Source: Raffaelea ambrosiae
Taxonomy: Eukaryota; Ascomycota; Sordariomycetes; Ophiostomatales; Ophiostomataceae
DNA length: 64,000 nucleotides
Direction of reading: 5' to 3'
NCBI GenBank assembly: GCA_002778195.1
Contig: PCDI01000003.1
Coordinates: forward strand, 2,439,913 to 2,503,912
This document shows positions 39,816-50,515 of this stretch, in pieces (position 1 is the stretch's first letter; each line of letters starts with the position of its first letter). The notes below the pieces were generated by a model. It made no database searches. It saw nothing but the letters and a program-made list of their open reading frames with translations, and had not been told where the DNA came from. Both the position numbers and the translations under genes were made by a program.

Positions 39816-42800
39816 ATGAAGTTTTCGCACAGCCTGCAGTTCAATGCGGTGCCGGACTGGAGCAGCCATTACATTGCGTACAGCAATTTGAAGAAGCTGT
39901 AAGTGGGGGAGAAGGAGAAGGGGAGGGGGGGGAGAAGGAGAGAAAGGAAAGAAAGAGAAGAAGGAGACAGAGAACGAGGACACGGAATGGGGGGCAGCGA
40001 AGACAGAGATCCGAGGAACCAAGAAAGGTCGCTAACACACGCAGGATCTACCAGCTCGAAAAGACGGTCCACCAGTCCGAGGCCCACACGGCTGCCGGCG
40101 ATGCAGAGGCACGGCCGCTGATCAGCGAAGACCCCGAGACGGTGTTCTCGCGCGCGCTCGACGTCGAGCTCGAGAAGATCTGCTCGTTCTACGCGGTCAA
40201 GGAGCGCGAGCTCATCGACGAGGTCGACCAGGCCTTCAAGGACGTGGGCGCGTTCGACGACGAGGAGGAGCAGCTGCAGAACAAGAAGAACAGCTCGGCC
40301 ACGCTCACGGCCCTCAACAGCAGCAATGGCCAGTCCGCCGAGGCCAACAACAGCGGCGGCGGCGGCGGCGGCGGCGCGGCTCTCGTGCCTACCATATCCC
40401 GGCTGTCCACGACGTCGGGCGGGCCCAGCAACGCCGACCAGGCGAGCACGCACAGCCACCACCACTCGAGCGACGACAGCGACGGCGACGAGGAGCTGGA
40501 CGAGCACACGGCGCTGACGTCGTCGCAGAACCTGCAGAGCAACAGCAACGGCCACCGACGGCGGCGCCTGAGCTGGGCGGCCGTGCGGGGCGGGGGGGGA
40601 CGGCGGCGCACGCTGCCGAATCTGAACCCGAACCTGAACCTGGGCCCGGCCACGGACATGACGGCGTCGACCGAGTTCACGCGGTCGCGGCGGTACAGCA
40701 CGACGTTTGAGGACGACCCGGAGGACGCGGTGCTGTTCTCGTCGAGCATCATGCTCAAGAAGCGCATCATCAGCGTGTACGTGCAGCTGTGCGAGCTCAA
40801 GTCGTACGTGCAGCTCAACAAGACGGGCTTCCGCAAGGTGCTCAAGAAGTTTGACAAGATCATCGACACCCACCTGCGCCCGCGCTACATGGCCACCGTC
40901 GTCGAGACCGCCTACCCGTTCCGGCCCGAGACCTGGGACGTGCTGCTGCAGAACATCACGCGCATGGAGGACGCCTACACGGCGGTTGTCACGCACGGCG
41001 ACAGCGAGGCGGCGCGGCGCGACCTGCGGTCGCACCTGCGCGAGCACGTCGTGTGGGAGCGCAACACGGTGTGGCGCGACATGATCGGCTACGAGCGGCG
41101 GGCCGAGGCGGCCAGCCTGGGCCGCACGCTGCTGGGCGGCGGCGGCGGGTTCGGGCTGCTGGCGGCGGGCGCGCCCGGGGACGACGCCAAGGACCCGTCG
41201 GCCAGCACGCGCCTGCGGCAGGGCGACGAGGAGCAGCAGACGACGCCGATGCGGCGGATGCGGACGCCGCTGGGGGTGCTGGCGGTGCCGGCGTGGGTGG
41301 CCAGCAGCACGATGCTGACGCTGGTGGTCATCGTGGCCGTGTACTTTGTGCTGCTGTACGTGCCGATCGGGGCGCTGCCGGCGGACCAGCCGGAGCAGCA
41401 GAACTGCCTGGCGATGCTGGTGCTGGTGAGCCTGCTGTGGGCGACGGAGGCGATCCCGCTGTTTGTGACGTCGCTGATGGTGCCGTTCCTGTGCGTGGTG
41501 CTGCGGGTGATGCGGGCGGACGCGGCGCCGCACGCGCGGCTGGGCAGCAAGGACACGGCGACGATGATCTTTGCGGCCATGTGGACGCCGGTGATCATGC
41601 TGCTGCTGGGGGGCTTCACGCTGGCGGCGGCGCTGTCCAAGTGCCGGATCGACAAGCGCATCGCGACATTTGTGCTGAGCAAGGCGGGCACGCAGCCGCG
41701 CACGGTGCTGCTGGCCAACATGCTGGTGGCCGCCTTTGCCAGCATGCTGATCAGCAACGTGGCGGCGCCGGTGCTGTGCTTCTCGATCATCGAGCCGATG
41801 CTGCGCAACCTGCCGTCGGACTCGAGCATGTCCAAGGCGGTGATTATGGGCATCGCGCTGGCGTCCAACATTGGCGGGATGCTGTCGCCGATCGCGTCGC
41901 CGCAGAACGTGGTGGCGATTGGCATCATGCGGCCGGAGCCGCCGTGGCTGCAGTGGTTCTTTGTGTCGATCCCGGTGGGCGTGGTGTCGATTCTGCTGAT
42001 CTGGCTGCTGCTGCTGGTGAGTTTCCGGCCCGGGCGGGGCACGACGATTGTGGCGATCCGGCCGGTGCGGGAGTCGTTTACGGGGGTGCAGTGGTTTGTG
42101 ACGGCGGTGACGGTGGCGACGATTGGGCTGTGGTGTGCGAGCCACCAGCTGGAGGACGTGTTTGGGGACATGGGGGTGATTGCGATCCTGCCGATTGTGC
42201 TCTTCTTTGGCATCGGCATCCTGACCAAGGAAGACTTTAACAATTTCCCGTGGACGATCATCATCCTGGCGGCGGGCGGGCTGGCGCTGGGCCGGTCGGT
42301 CAAGGCGTCGGGGCTGCTGGACACGGTGGCGGCGGGGATCACGGCGCGGGTGCAGGGGATGAGCCTGTACGGGGTGCTGGTGGTGTTCTCGACGCTGATC
42401 CTGGTGATTGCGACGTTTATCAGCCACACGGTGGCGGCGCTGATCCTGCTGCCGCTGGTGTTCAATGTGGGCGCGGACATGGAGGAGCCGCACCCGAACC
42501 TGCTGGTGATGGCGGGGGTGCTGATGTGCAGTGCGGCGATGGGCCTGCCGACGAGCGGGTTTCCGAATATGAGTAAGTGCAGAGAGACGAGAGACGAGAG
42601 ACGAGAGACACGGGACACGGGACACGGGACACGAGAACACGAGAAAACTCGAGAACACGAGAAAACGCTCAAGAACACGAGGGAACGCTCGAAGAGCGTG
42701 GTCAAGTGTTGTCGAGCGTTTCGAGCGTTTCGAGTGGTTCGAGTGGTTCGAGTTTTCGAGTATTCGAGTATTCGAGTATCTCGAGTTTCGAGTTTCGAGT

Positions 42801-43056
42801 CTTTGAGCGTGTTCGAGTTTACAGCTACGAGTGTTTTCGACCACAAGTGTGCTCGACTTCACGTTTGCGTTCATGCTCCCTCCCCCCTTTTCTTGACTTC
42901 GCTAACTGAATAGCTGCCATTATGAAGGAAGACCCCGCGGGCCAGCGGTACCTCCAGGTGCAGCACTTTATCACGCGCGGCATCCCGAGCAGCATCCTGA
43001 CACTGGTGGTTGTGTTGACGCTTGGGTTTGTGGCCATGCGGGTGACGGGGATGTAG
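39816..43056 (+). CDS. SPX-domain low-affinity phosphate transporter (Pho87/90/91 family)
   Basis: Inorganic phosphate carrier of the SLC13/DASS fold with an N-terminal SPX inositol-pyrophosphate sensor. Exons 39816-39898, 40045-42572 and 42914-43056; introns 146 and 341 nt; 917 aa. The start MKFSHSLQFNAVPDWSSHYI is the canonical SPX N-terminus, whose first residues belong to the sensor, so I prefer the ATG at 39816; an ATG at 39411 would add 135 low-complexity residues. The first splice restores YSNLKKLIYQLEK. Further SPX motifs are ELEKICSFYAVKERELI and LNKTGFRKVLKKFDK, separated by a long Ser/Gly/His-rich insert. From about residue 480 there are a dozen hydrophobic segments, including SNVAAPVLCFSII, ASNIGGMLSPIASPQN and AMGLPTSGFPNM, the SLC13-type SN/T-P hairpin motifs. 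Whether it is the plasma-membrane (Pho90) or vacuolar (Pho91) type cannot be decided here. Confidence 0.93.
42573..42913 (+). repeat. Intron packed with GAGACGA, GACACGG, GAACACGAGAAAA and TCGAG repeats
   Basis: Second intron of the phosphate transporter (donor GTAAGT, branch CTAAC, acceptor AATAG). From about 42583 to 42810 it is nearly all short tandem repeats: GAGACGA units, then ACGGGAC units, then AACACGAGAAA units, and then TTCGAG/TATTCGAG units. The left half (GAAAACTCGAG) and right half (CTCGA, CGAGTTTTC) contain complementary words, so the intron RNA could fold on itself. Confidence 0.88.
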
Positions 43057-43310
43057 TCGAAGACGAAGCAGGCTGCGCGCTGGTCCCACACCAGACTGCG
43101 TTGGGCAACACCAGATCGGGCACGCCAGATGTAGAATGGATAGACTGGGCAAGACCGGGTAGACGGGTGGGAGGGGTTTCCTGTGTGCAATTTGTTTATA
43201 CACTCTACAGCTCGTTTTGATTTCGGCATTGGTATCTGACAGGGGTTTAAGGAACTGTTCATAGAGGAAGATCTTTTTTTTGTCTGTAAGCCATGTGTAG
43301 TCTCCGTTGT

Positions 43311-43432
43311 CTGTGCCGAACTCTGTGGTTGGCACCGTTTGTGTCAAACTCTGGTTGGCACCGTTGTTTGTGTCGAACTCTGTGGTTGGCACCGTTGTCT
43401 GTGTCGAACTCTGTGGTTGGCATTGTGTGCAA
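43311..43432. repeat. ~31-nt tandem repeat, four imperfect units
   Basis: Each unit contains CTCTGTGGTTGGCACCGTTG followed by TTTGTGTCGAA or a variant; one unit lacks a few bases. Just 3' of the phosphate transporter stop, possibly inside its 3' UTR. Confidence 0.9.
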
Positions 43433-44131
43433 CTCATTGGTGTACATACTGCTCTATCCAATGCCTCTTGTGAAAGAGCTCTGTGGTTCGCCCAGGGTGA
43501 CCAACGGCAGCCGCGCTAATTATTGCCTGTCCCGCGCCTGCCTTTCGGGAACAAGCTCTAATCCATCAGGGAAAGAACGACCCCCCAAATGCACCACCTC
43601 ACCAACCCAACAGGCGTCTCCACTTTAATCCCGTCCACGAAGGGAAAGGCGTCTCTGTCTGAGCAGCCTGAACCTCACAAGCTTCCCTTTTGGCATGCGC
43701 TCCCAACAAACCCGACGCCGACGACGACGGGCACGACGACTGCCACCACGACTCCCGCTCAGCAACCGACGACACCCCCCCTTCTCATTCCCACATTCGA
43801 TGCACCACTGCTCCAAGATCTGCTGGGCTCCTTTTTCTCTTCACCTGCGCTTCGCTATGGCCACCCTCGGCCTGTCGCGCTGACGAGTAGAGACGAGTTC
43901 CAACGGACGAGCCAAACGGACGAGCTGGTCTGAGTCGGCAGCCCGAGAAGGACGGGCTCAGAGGGACAAGCTCGGGAAGGCAGTCCTTTGCGGCTTCGAC
44001 TCGGTGCGGCGGGCAGGTCTTCCCGGCCATCGTCGACGGCAGCTGGCCAGCTCGGCCTTGTCTTTGCCAGCACGAGCCCGCCCTGCACAGCTCCTCGACA
44101 CCTCCCTGACGCCTCCTGGATACCTCCTTGA

Positions 44132-44316
44132 TACCTGCTGGACACCTGCTGGACACCTGCTGGACACCTGCTGGACGCCTGCTGGACACCTGCTGGACGC
44201 CTGCTCTCCATCTGCTCTCCATCTGCTCAACACCTGCTGGACACCTGCTCTCCATCTGCTCAACACCTGCTCGACACCTGCTCGACACCTGCTCGACACC
44301 TGCTCGACACCTGCTC
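44132..44316. repeat. 11-nt GGACACCTGCT tandem array with E-box-like cores
   Basis: About seventeen 11-nt units, most of the form GGACACCTGCT or CGACACCTGCT, some changed to GGACGCCTGCT or TCCATCTGCT. Eleven copies keep CACCTG, a CANNTG E-box sequence. It ends about 115 bases before the VPS39 ATG. Confidence 0.93.
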
Positions 44317-44432
44317 CTTCGCTTCGATCTCTCTTTTTCTCCTCGTTTTTTTCTCCTCGCTTTTTTCTCCTCGCTCGCTTCGCTCCTCGCTCTCCTCTCC
44401 TCGCTCTTCTCTCCTCGCTTCGCTCACTCGCC

Positions 44433-47400
44433 ATGCTCTCCGCATTCACAGCTCGACCCATCGTCGAGCTCAAAGCCCGCGACAAGTCCAAGATCGAATC
44501 GCTCGTGGCCTATGGGGACCGCCTGCTGGTCGGACTGAACACGGGTGTCCTCCGGGTCTATCGAGTCAACGATGCCACCACCGGCGACGACGGTGCGCGC
44601 AAGCCCGCCAAGGCCGACCTCCTCCGCGAAGTCGAAAAGTTCGCCTCCCGCTCCATCGAGCAGCTCGCCATCATCAAGGAGGCCGACGTGCTCGTCTCCC
44701 TCGCCAACTATGCCGTCTCCCTCCACGACCTCCAGACCTTCCAGCCCCTCGCCGGCGCCGCCCCCCTGCCCGGCACCAAGAACGCCTCCAGCTTCGCCGT
44801 CACCAGCAACATTGTCAAGGACCCGGCCACCGGCATCCCCGAGATCGTGTCGCGCCTGGCCGTCGCCGTCAAGCGGCGTCTGCTGCTGTGGAGCTGGTAC
44901 GCCAGCGAGATGGGCGGCAAAGACGACGACGACGACGCACCCGGCAGCAGCACCGTTCCCGAGATCGTTCTCTCCGAAACCATCCGCTCGCTCACCTGGG
45001 CCGACGCCACCAAGCTCGTCGTCGGCATGAACGCCGGGTACGTGCTGGTCGATGTGGTCACGCGCGCGACGACCGACATTGTGGGCGGCACGGCGGCCGA
45101 CTTTGGCGCCAGCAGCAACGGCAGTCTGGTCAGTGCTGCCGGCGGTGGCAGCGGAGGCAGCGGCAGCAACGGCGGCGAGGCGGCACCGGTCAGCCGGTTC
45201 GGGGCTTTCAGCGGCGCCGGCATGGGCTACATGGGGCTGGGCAGCTACATGCCGAAGCCGCTGGCGACGAAGCTGTCGGACGGGAGCCGCGAGAGCCACG
45301 AGAACAGGAGGAATGGTAATGGCAGGACCAACAGCAGTACGGGCCCGGGCAACGACGGCGGAGGAGGAGGCGTCGTGCTCCTGGCCAAAGACGTCCATAC
45401 GCTCTTCATCTCGGCCGACACCGGCAAGCCCATCCCCGACAAGCGGCCCATCCCGTGGCCGTCAGCGCCCGAGAGCATCGGCTACAGCTACCCCTACATC
45501 CTGGCCCTGCAGCCGCCGGCCAAGGGCACGCTCGAGGTGCGCAACCCGGACACGCTCAGCATCCTGCAGCGGATGGAGCTCCCCGGCGCCGCCCAGCTGC
45601 ACGTGCCGCCCCCCTCGGTGAGCCTGGCCCACGCCGGCAAGGGCTTCCACGTGTCGTCGGAGCGCGGCATCTGGAAGATGGACGCCACGGGGTACGACAG
45701 CCAGGTGGACGCCCTCGTGGAGCAGGGCCGGCTGGACGAGGCCATCAGCCTGCTGGGGCTGCTGGAGGACGCGCTGCTGGCCAACAAGGCGGCCACGCTG
45801 CGTTCGGTGAAGATGCAGAAAGCCGAGCGGCTCTTCCGGCAGAAGCGCTACCTCGACTCGATGGACCTGTTCAACGAGGAGGACGTGCACGCGCCGCCGG
45901 AGCGGGTGTTTCGCTTCTTTCCGCGGTCGATTGTGGGGGATCTTTCCGACGAGCCAGTGGAGGAGGAGGAGGAGAGTGAAGAAGAAGCAGGAGAAGAAGA
46001 AGGGGAGAGTGAGGGAGACTCGAAAGAGGCTGGTGGCAAGGGAGGAGAGACAGAGGAGTCCGGAGAGTCTAGAGAAGCAGGAGAGTCTGGAGAAGCCGGA
46101 GAGTCTTCAGAGACAGGAGAGTCCAGGGCAAAGACAGACTCGAAAGAGTCAAAGGGGCCAAAAGACCCAAAAGACGGCACCAATGGACACACCAACGGCA
46201 GCGAGACTGCACCACAAACGCCAAAGAAAGCACCAAAGACACCAAAAACACCAAAAACACCGCCGCCACAAGCATCCGCTCTCAAATCGCCCAAGTCTCC
46301 CAAGGCTCTCAAATCGCCCAAATCTCCCAAAGTGCCCAAATCCCCAGCCCCGGCTCCCGCCAAAGAAGAAGCCGCCGCCGCCGCCGTCGCCTCGGAAGCC
46401 ACCTCGTCGTTGTCCCGGGCCGGCTTCACCAAGATGTTCCTCGGCCGCAAGGCCAATGCCGAGACGTCGTCCATTGCATCGTCGCGGAAAGGCGCCGAGT
46501 CTGTCCCGGCCTCGCCCCAGATCTCGGCGGTGGCCGGTAGTGGTAGTGACACATCCCAGGCACGTGATGTCCACGGACACCATCACAGCCACAGCCATGG
46601 CGACAACAACAGCAACAGCAACGGCTATGTACCACTCGAAGGCAAGGAGCTCAAGAAGGCCGCCGAGGCACTCAACAGCTACCTGGCCGGCACCCGGGCA
46701 CGGCTCCAGCGGGTCATCGACCCAGCGACGGGCAAGCTGAAGGGGAAGGCACGAGCAGAGAGAGCCGAGAGAGCCGAGAAGGCGCAGAAAGCGCAGAGAA
46801 CACCAGGAACACCAAGACATCATGGTGTCGTCGAGGACTCGGACTACTCGGACGACGACTGCGAGTCCGAGGAGGAGCACCTCCGGGCCATCTTCACGCT
46901 GGTCGACACCACCATGTTCCGCGTGCTCATGCTGATCCGTCCCAAGCTGGCCAGCTCGCTGTTCCGCATCCCCAACTTTTGCGACCCAGACGTCGTCAAC
47001 GAACGGCTGCTGGCCACCAGCCGGTACAACGAGCTGGTCGACTTTTTCTACGGCAAGAAGCTGCACCGACCAGCCCTGGAGTTGTTGAAGCGCTTTGGCG
47101 AGAGGCAAGATGACGGGGAGAAGGAGAAGGAGAAGGGGAGTGACAGGGAGAAACAGAAGGAGGACGCAGAGACTGGGACAGAGACTGGGACAGAGTCAGG
47201 GAAAGAGGCCCACGAGAAAGCTGGCTCCGAGGAGCAGTCGCCCCGCTCCAAAGGCCTTGACCACACGAACCACCCCCACGCCCGCGCGGACGTCCCCCTC
47301 GACGAGATCCCCCCGGCGCTGCGCGGGCCCCGGCGCACGGTGGCCTACCTGCAGAGCCTGCCGCCCGAGATGATTGATTTGATTCTCGAGTTTGCGGCCT

Positions 47401-48864
47401 GGACGCTCCGGGTCGATCCGACTCTCGGCATGGAGGTGTTTCTGGCCGACTCGGAGAACGCCGAGACGCTGCCGCGCGACCGCGTCGTGCGCTTCCTGGC
47501 CGGCATCGACGTCCGCCTGGAGATCCGCTACCTGGCGCACATCATCGGCGAGCTGAACGACCTGACGCCGGATTTCCACAACCGGCTGATTGAGCAGACC
47601 GTGCGGGTGCTGAAAGGGGTGGACAAGGGCGACGAGGAGAACAAGAACAGGGACGACGAGGAGAACAAGAACAAGGACGACGACGACGACGACGACCACT
47701 GGCAGATCACCATGGACCGGCTGGTGGCCTTCCTCAAGGAGAGCCGGCAGTACAGTCTGTCGCGTGCGTTTGGGATCATTCCAAGGGATGGTACGTCATT
47801 TTCCCCCCGATTTTCCGCTTGATCAGGATTCCCAAGACTCCCACAGTCTTCCTTTGAACATGCCCCCCCTGCTTCAACATGGCACTCCTGGCTCGGCCTC
47901 GATCTAACTCACGCAGATCCCTCCTTCTACGAGGCCCAGGCGGTCGTGCTCAGCAACATGGGCCAGCACAAGCAGGCCCTGGAGATTTACGTCTTTAAAA
48001 TGCACGACTTTGACAAGGCCGAAGAGTGAGTTTCTCTTAGTTTCTGTTCCATTCTGCCATCTAGTCCAATCTGCCCACTGACACCCCCCCAGCTACTGCA
48101 ACCGCATCCACCTCGCCCAGGACGCCTTGCCGCCCGTGGCCCCGACCTCGCCCACACCCCGTGCCCTTGGCCGCGCCTCTGGCCGCACCTCTGGCCGTCT
48201 TCACCGCTCCAAGCCGTCGCTGAGCTCCATCCACAGCGACGAAAGCAGTCGCAGCTACAGCCACGAATACGACGACGACAACGACCCGTCGACGCCTTCG
48301 GCGCCCTCCATCTACCACACCCTCCTCGCGCTGTACCTCACGCCGCCGCCGCCGCACCCGCCCCAGCGCGGCCCCGCCCTGGACCTGCTGTCGCGCCACG
48401 GCTCGCGCCTGCCGGCGTCATCCACGCTGCAGCTGATCCCCGACGGCCTGCCGGTGGCCCAGCTGGCCTCGTATTTCCGCGGCCGGATGCGGGCGGCCAA
48501 CAGCGTGGTCAACGAGACCCGCATCGAAAAGGGGCTGCGCCAGACGGCCGCCCTGGCCGCGCAAGCAGAGGTGTCCCTGGGCGCGTCTCTGGGACGTGTC
48601 TTGGGGCCCGGCGCCTTGGGACCCGGGCTGGCCCCGCCCGGGGGCCGCAACCGACGCGTGGTCGTCAGCGAGGAGAGGGTGTGCGGCGTGTGCCACAAGC
48701 GCCTGGGGGGCAGCGTGGTGGCGGTGCTGCCGGACAATGCCGTGGTGCATTACGGGTGTCTGAACCGGGCGGGGCGGGGGACTGCCGGGACAACCGTCGG
48801 GGGAGGGGCGGCAGGAGGCAATGTGTTGGATCCGAACCGGTTTGGGAGTTGGGGGAGGCACTGA
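44433..48864 (+). CDS. vps39: HOPS subunit Vps39/Vam6
   Basis: HOPS tethering subunit at the vacuole that links Rab7/Ypt7 to membrane fusion and, in yeast, vacuole-mitochondrion contacts. Exons 44433-47790, 47917-48025 and 48093-48864; introns 126 and 67 nt; 1412 aa, against about 1050 usual. The N-terminus (MLSAFTARPIVELKARDKSK, SLVAYGDRLLVGLNTGVLRVY) is the CNH-type propeller start. ALVEQGRLDEAISLLGLLED and MQKAERLFRQKRYLDSMDLF mark the helical solenoid. The extra length is low-complexity: an acidic then KSPK-rich insert at residues 508-655, and further charged stretches. Conserved again are TLVDTTMFRVLMLIRPKLAS, YNELVDFFYGKKLHRPALELL and VVLSNMGQHKQALEIYVFK. The C-terminal Vps39 zinc-finger region reads VCGVCHKRLGG ... 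VVHYGCLNR. The CAUTIOUS point is only the 5' end, where an upstream frame is also open. Confidence 0.94.
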
Positions 48865-49319
48865 AGGGGGGGGGGGGGAGGAAGAGTAGCCAGGAAGAGA
48901 CAAAGTCAGGGACCAAAGAGATAGGACCAGGAGATCAGAGAATGTACAGTGTACGACGTTGTGTAGCAATATCCATCATATACCACGAGCTTGATGTCTG
49001 GCGAGTTGTCTTGGCCGGCTGTGCCTGGTTGTGCCGTTGACTCGTGTTGGGTATCTCTGGGAGTTGCCTTAGGCGTGTCGTGCTCTCGTTCTCTTTGTCT
49101 GCTCTAGCTCGCCTTGTCTTGGGGATTCTCAGGCTCTTTTTTTGTTTCTTTGTTTCTTTCTTTCTTTTTTGGCTGGCTTGTCGACACCACTCCGTGTATT
49201 CGTGCCGATTCTTCTCCCACTCCCGCTGTCCTGCCGATCCCAGGCCTTTCTTGTCGACGCGTCGCGTGACCGACCGCCCCCCTCAACGTCTTCGTGTCGC
49301 TGTCGCCTTGCCGTGTGTC
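48865..49319. other. Intergenic: convergent 3' flanks of VPS39 and GON7
   Basis: 455 bases with a G-run directly after the VPS39 stop and a T-rich stretch at 49136-49170. Nothing coding. Confidence 0.65.
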
Positions 49320-49655
49320 TCAGTCCTCCTCCATGGCTTCCTCTCCATAGGCGTCCTCCTCGTCCTCGTTTGGCGCCGCGCCCTTCTTGGCGGCCCTGCT
49401 CTTTCCGCCGTTCCCGCCGTTTCCGCCACCCCCCGACGGGCCGCCTGCAGACGCCTCCGCATCCATCACCATGCGCGCCGTCAGCTCCCGGTTGACCGAC
49501 TCCTGCACCGAGGCCACGGCGGCGCGCAGGCTGTCCAAGTAGGAGGCCGGCGCAGTGGACGACGACGACGACGACGACGACGAGGCGGGGATGTCGCGCT
49601 CTTCGGCAAAGGGCTCGTGGGCCGGGGAGGTGTAGGATGCTTTGAGGAGGGGCAT
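49320..49655 (-). CDS. gon7: Probable EKC/KEOPS complex subunit Gon7
   Basis: Small single-exon gene of 111 aa, ATG at 49655. Gon7 is a fungal accessory subunit of KEOPS, which makes the t6A modification of tRNA and acts at telomeres. The N-terminus has ASYTSPAHEPF, like the family's YTSP start, followed by a Ser run encoded by GAC/GTC-type repeats, then SYLDSLRAAVASVQESVNREL, the helix that contacts Pcc1 in the family, and TARMVMDAE. The C-terminus is Gly-rich and acidic (EDEEDAYGEEAMEED). Assignment rests on length, helix pattern and acidic tail rather than on a unique motif, so it is moderately sure. Confidence 0.7.
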   Translation of the reverse strand: MPLLKASYTSPAHEPFAEERDIPASSSSSSSSSTAPASYLDSLRAAVASVQESVNRELTARMVMDAEASAGGPSGGGGNGGNGGKSRAAKKGAAPNEDEEDAYGEEAMEED

Positions 49656-50233
49656 GGTGCAGCAGGGGTTGTGCAGTGGGAGTAGGAGTGGGAGCGGTTC
49701 TATATGTTGGTCTGGTTCGAGAATGGCAGAGGTTGCGGTTTCGGTGGGGGTTTTTTTTTTGGTGACGTTAATTTTTGCGAAGCTGCATCTTGGATGAGCC
49801 CCACCTTCCCAGCTGTAGACCAGCTGGCTGTCAGAGGCGACAGTCTATAGCATAGAGCAAAACAAATATACAGAAAACTGGCTGGGCCTCACTGACGAGA
49901 CCTCATTGAAATGCCAGTTTATTTGAACATCTCAGTACTGGTTATTTTACGAATCAAGTTTGCAGAGTACAATTCCACCAGCAACAAAAACATTCTACAC
50001 ATAAAAGTGTGCATCATAAGTCATAAGAAGGTAAGGTACAAATGCAGACTTTGTTCAAAACGTTGGCAGAACGTTGGCAGATGAAACTGGGCCAGAAAAG
50101 TCAGACGAAGAATAGAGGAAAGAAAGAATACGGAGACTTGCCAGGAGAGAAAAGAGAATAGAAAAGAACCGTCCCCCCTCCCCCCAAAAAAGAAGGAACA
50201 AAAAAGAGCAAAAAAGAACAGAAAAAAGAATGT
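49656..50233. other. Intergenic: GON7 promoter to tRNA
   Basis: No gene supported. AT-rich 49830-50040; purine-rich with A-runs 50095-50245 leading into the tRNA 3' flank. Confidence 0.6.
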
Positions 50234-50235
50234 CC

Positions 50236-50242
50236 AAAAAAA
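50236..50242 (-). terminator. RNA polymerase III terminator of tRNA-Gly
   Basis: A run of seven A on the + strand, i.e. seven T on the tRNA strand, begins about eight bases after the tRNA 3' end. This is the expected Pol III stop. Confidence 0.85.
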
Positions 50243-50249
50243 GAGAATT

Positions 50250-50321
50250 TGCGACTCCCGCGAATCGAACGCGAATCTTCGACTTGGAAGGTCGAAATCA
50301 TAACCATTAGACCAGAGCCGC
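50250..50321 (-). tRNA. tRNA-Gly (anticodon UCC)
   Basis: 72 nt including the discriminator A; no intron and no encoded CCA. The acceptor stem GCGGCTC pairs with GAGTCGC (one G-U). The anticodon stem TCGAC/GTCGA encloses the 7-base loop CTTCCAA, giving anticodon TCC, which reads GGA. The A box is TGGTCTAATGG and the B-box core is GTTCGATTC. The gene is lone, on the minus strand, just 3' of the BLOC1S1 gene. Confidence 0.96.
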
Positions 50322-50515
50322 TTGGTTGTTGGATGATCCTGCCTTATCTTGCGCTATAAAGAGTGGCCCCGCCTGCCGGCCCCCACACTGGTACCCGAGC
50401 GCACCAAATTCGCATATGCAAAGACTCTTCTGTTTTTCTCTCTCCTTTTCCAAACGTATTTTGTTCATGTTTCAAAAAATTCTCATTCTTCTTTTGTCTT
50501 CTTCATTTTCTTTTC

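Larger units (their letters stand above)
43057..44432. other. Intergenic: transporter 3' flank and VPS39 5' flank
   Basis: 1.4 kb between two + strand genes. Contains the 31-nt array (43311-43432) and the 11-nt CACCTG array (44132-44316). A frame in phase with VPS39 stays open upstream of its ATG for 143 codons, but reads through the repeat and is probably leader. Confidence 0.6.

Noticed and set aside
39869..42874. Antisense open frame of 1001 codons (and a second of 585) across the phosphate transporter gene
   Set aside because: The translation is an Arg/His/Gln-rich shadow without any domain. It results from the almost exclusive G/C third positions of the sense gene, which remove stop codons from the other strand.
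43259..43461. Minus-strand TTEFDTNNGAN repeat peptide
   Set aside because: It is the 31-nt array read in one frame; no start context, codon bias or conserved flanking sequence.
44004..44432. N-terminal extension of Vps39 through the 11-nt array
   Set aside because: The open frame exists, but it has no conserved sequence and all three frames are open across the repeat; the ATG at 44433 begins the family's conserved N-terminus.
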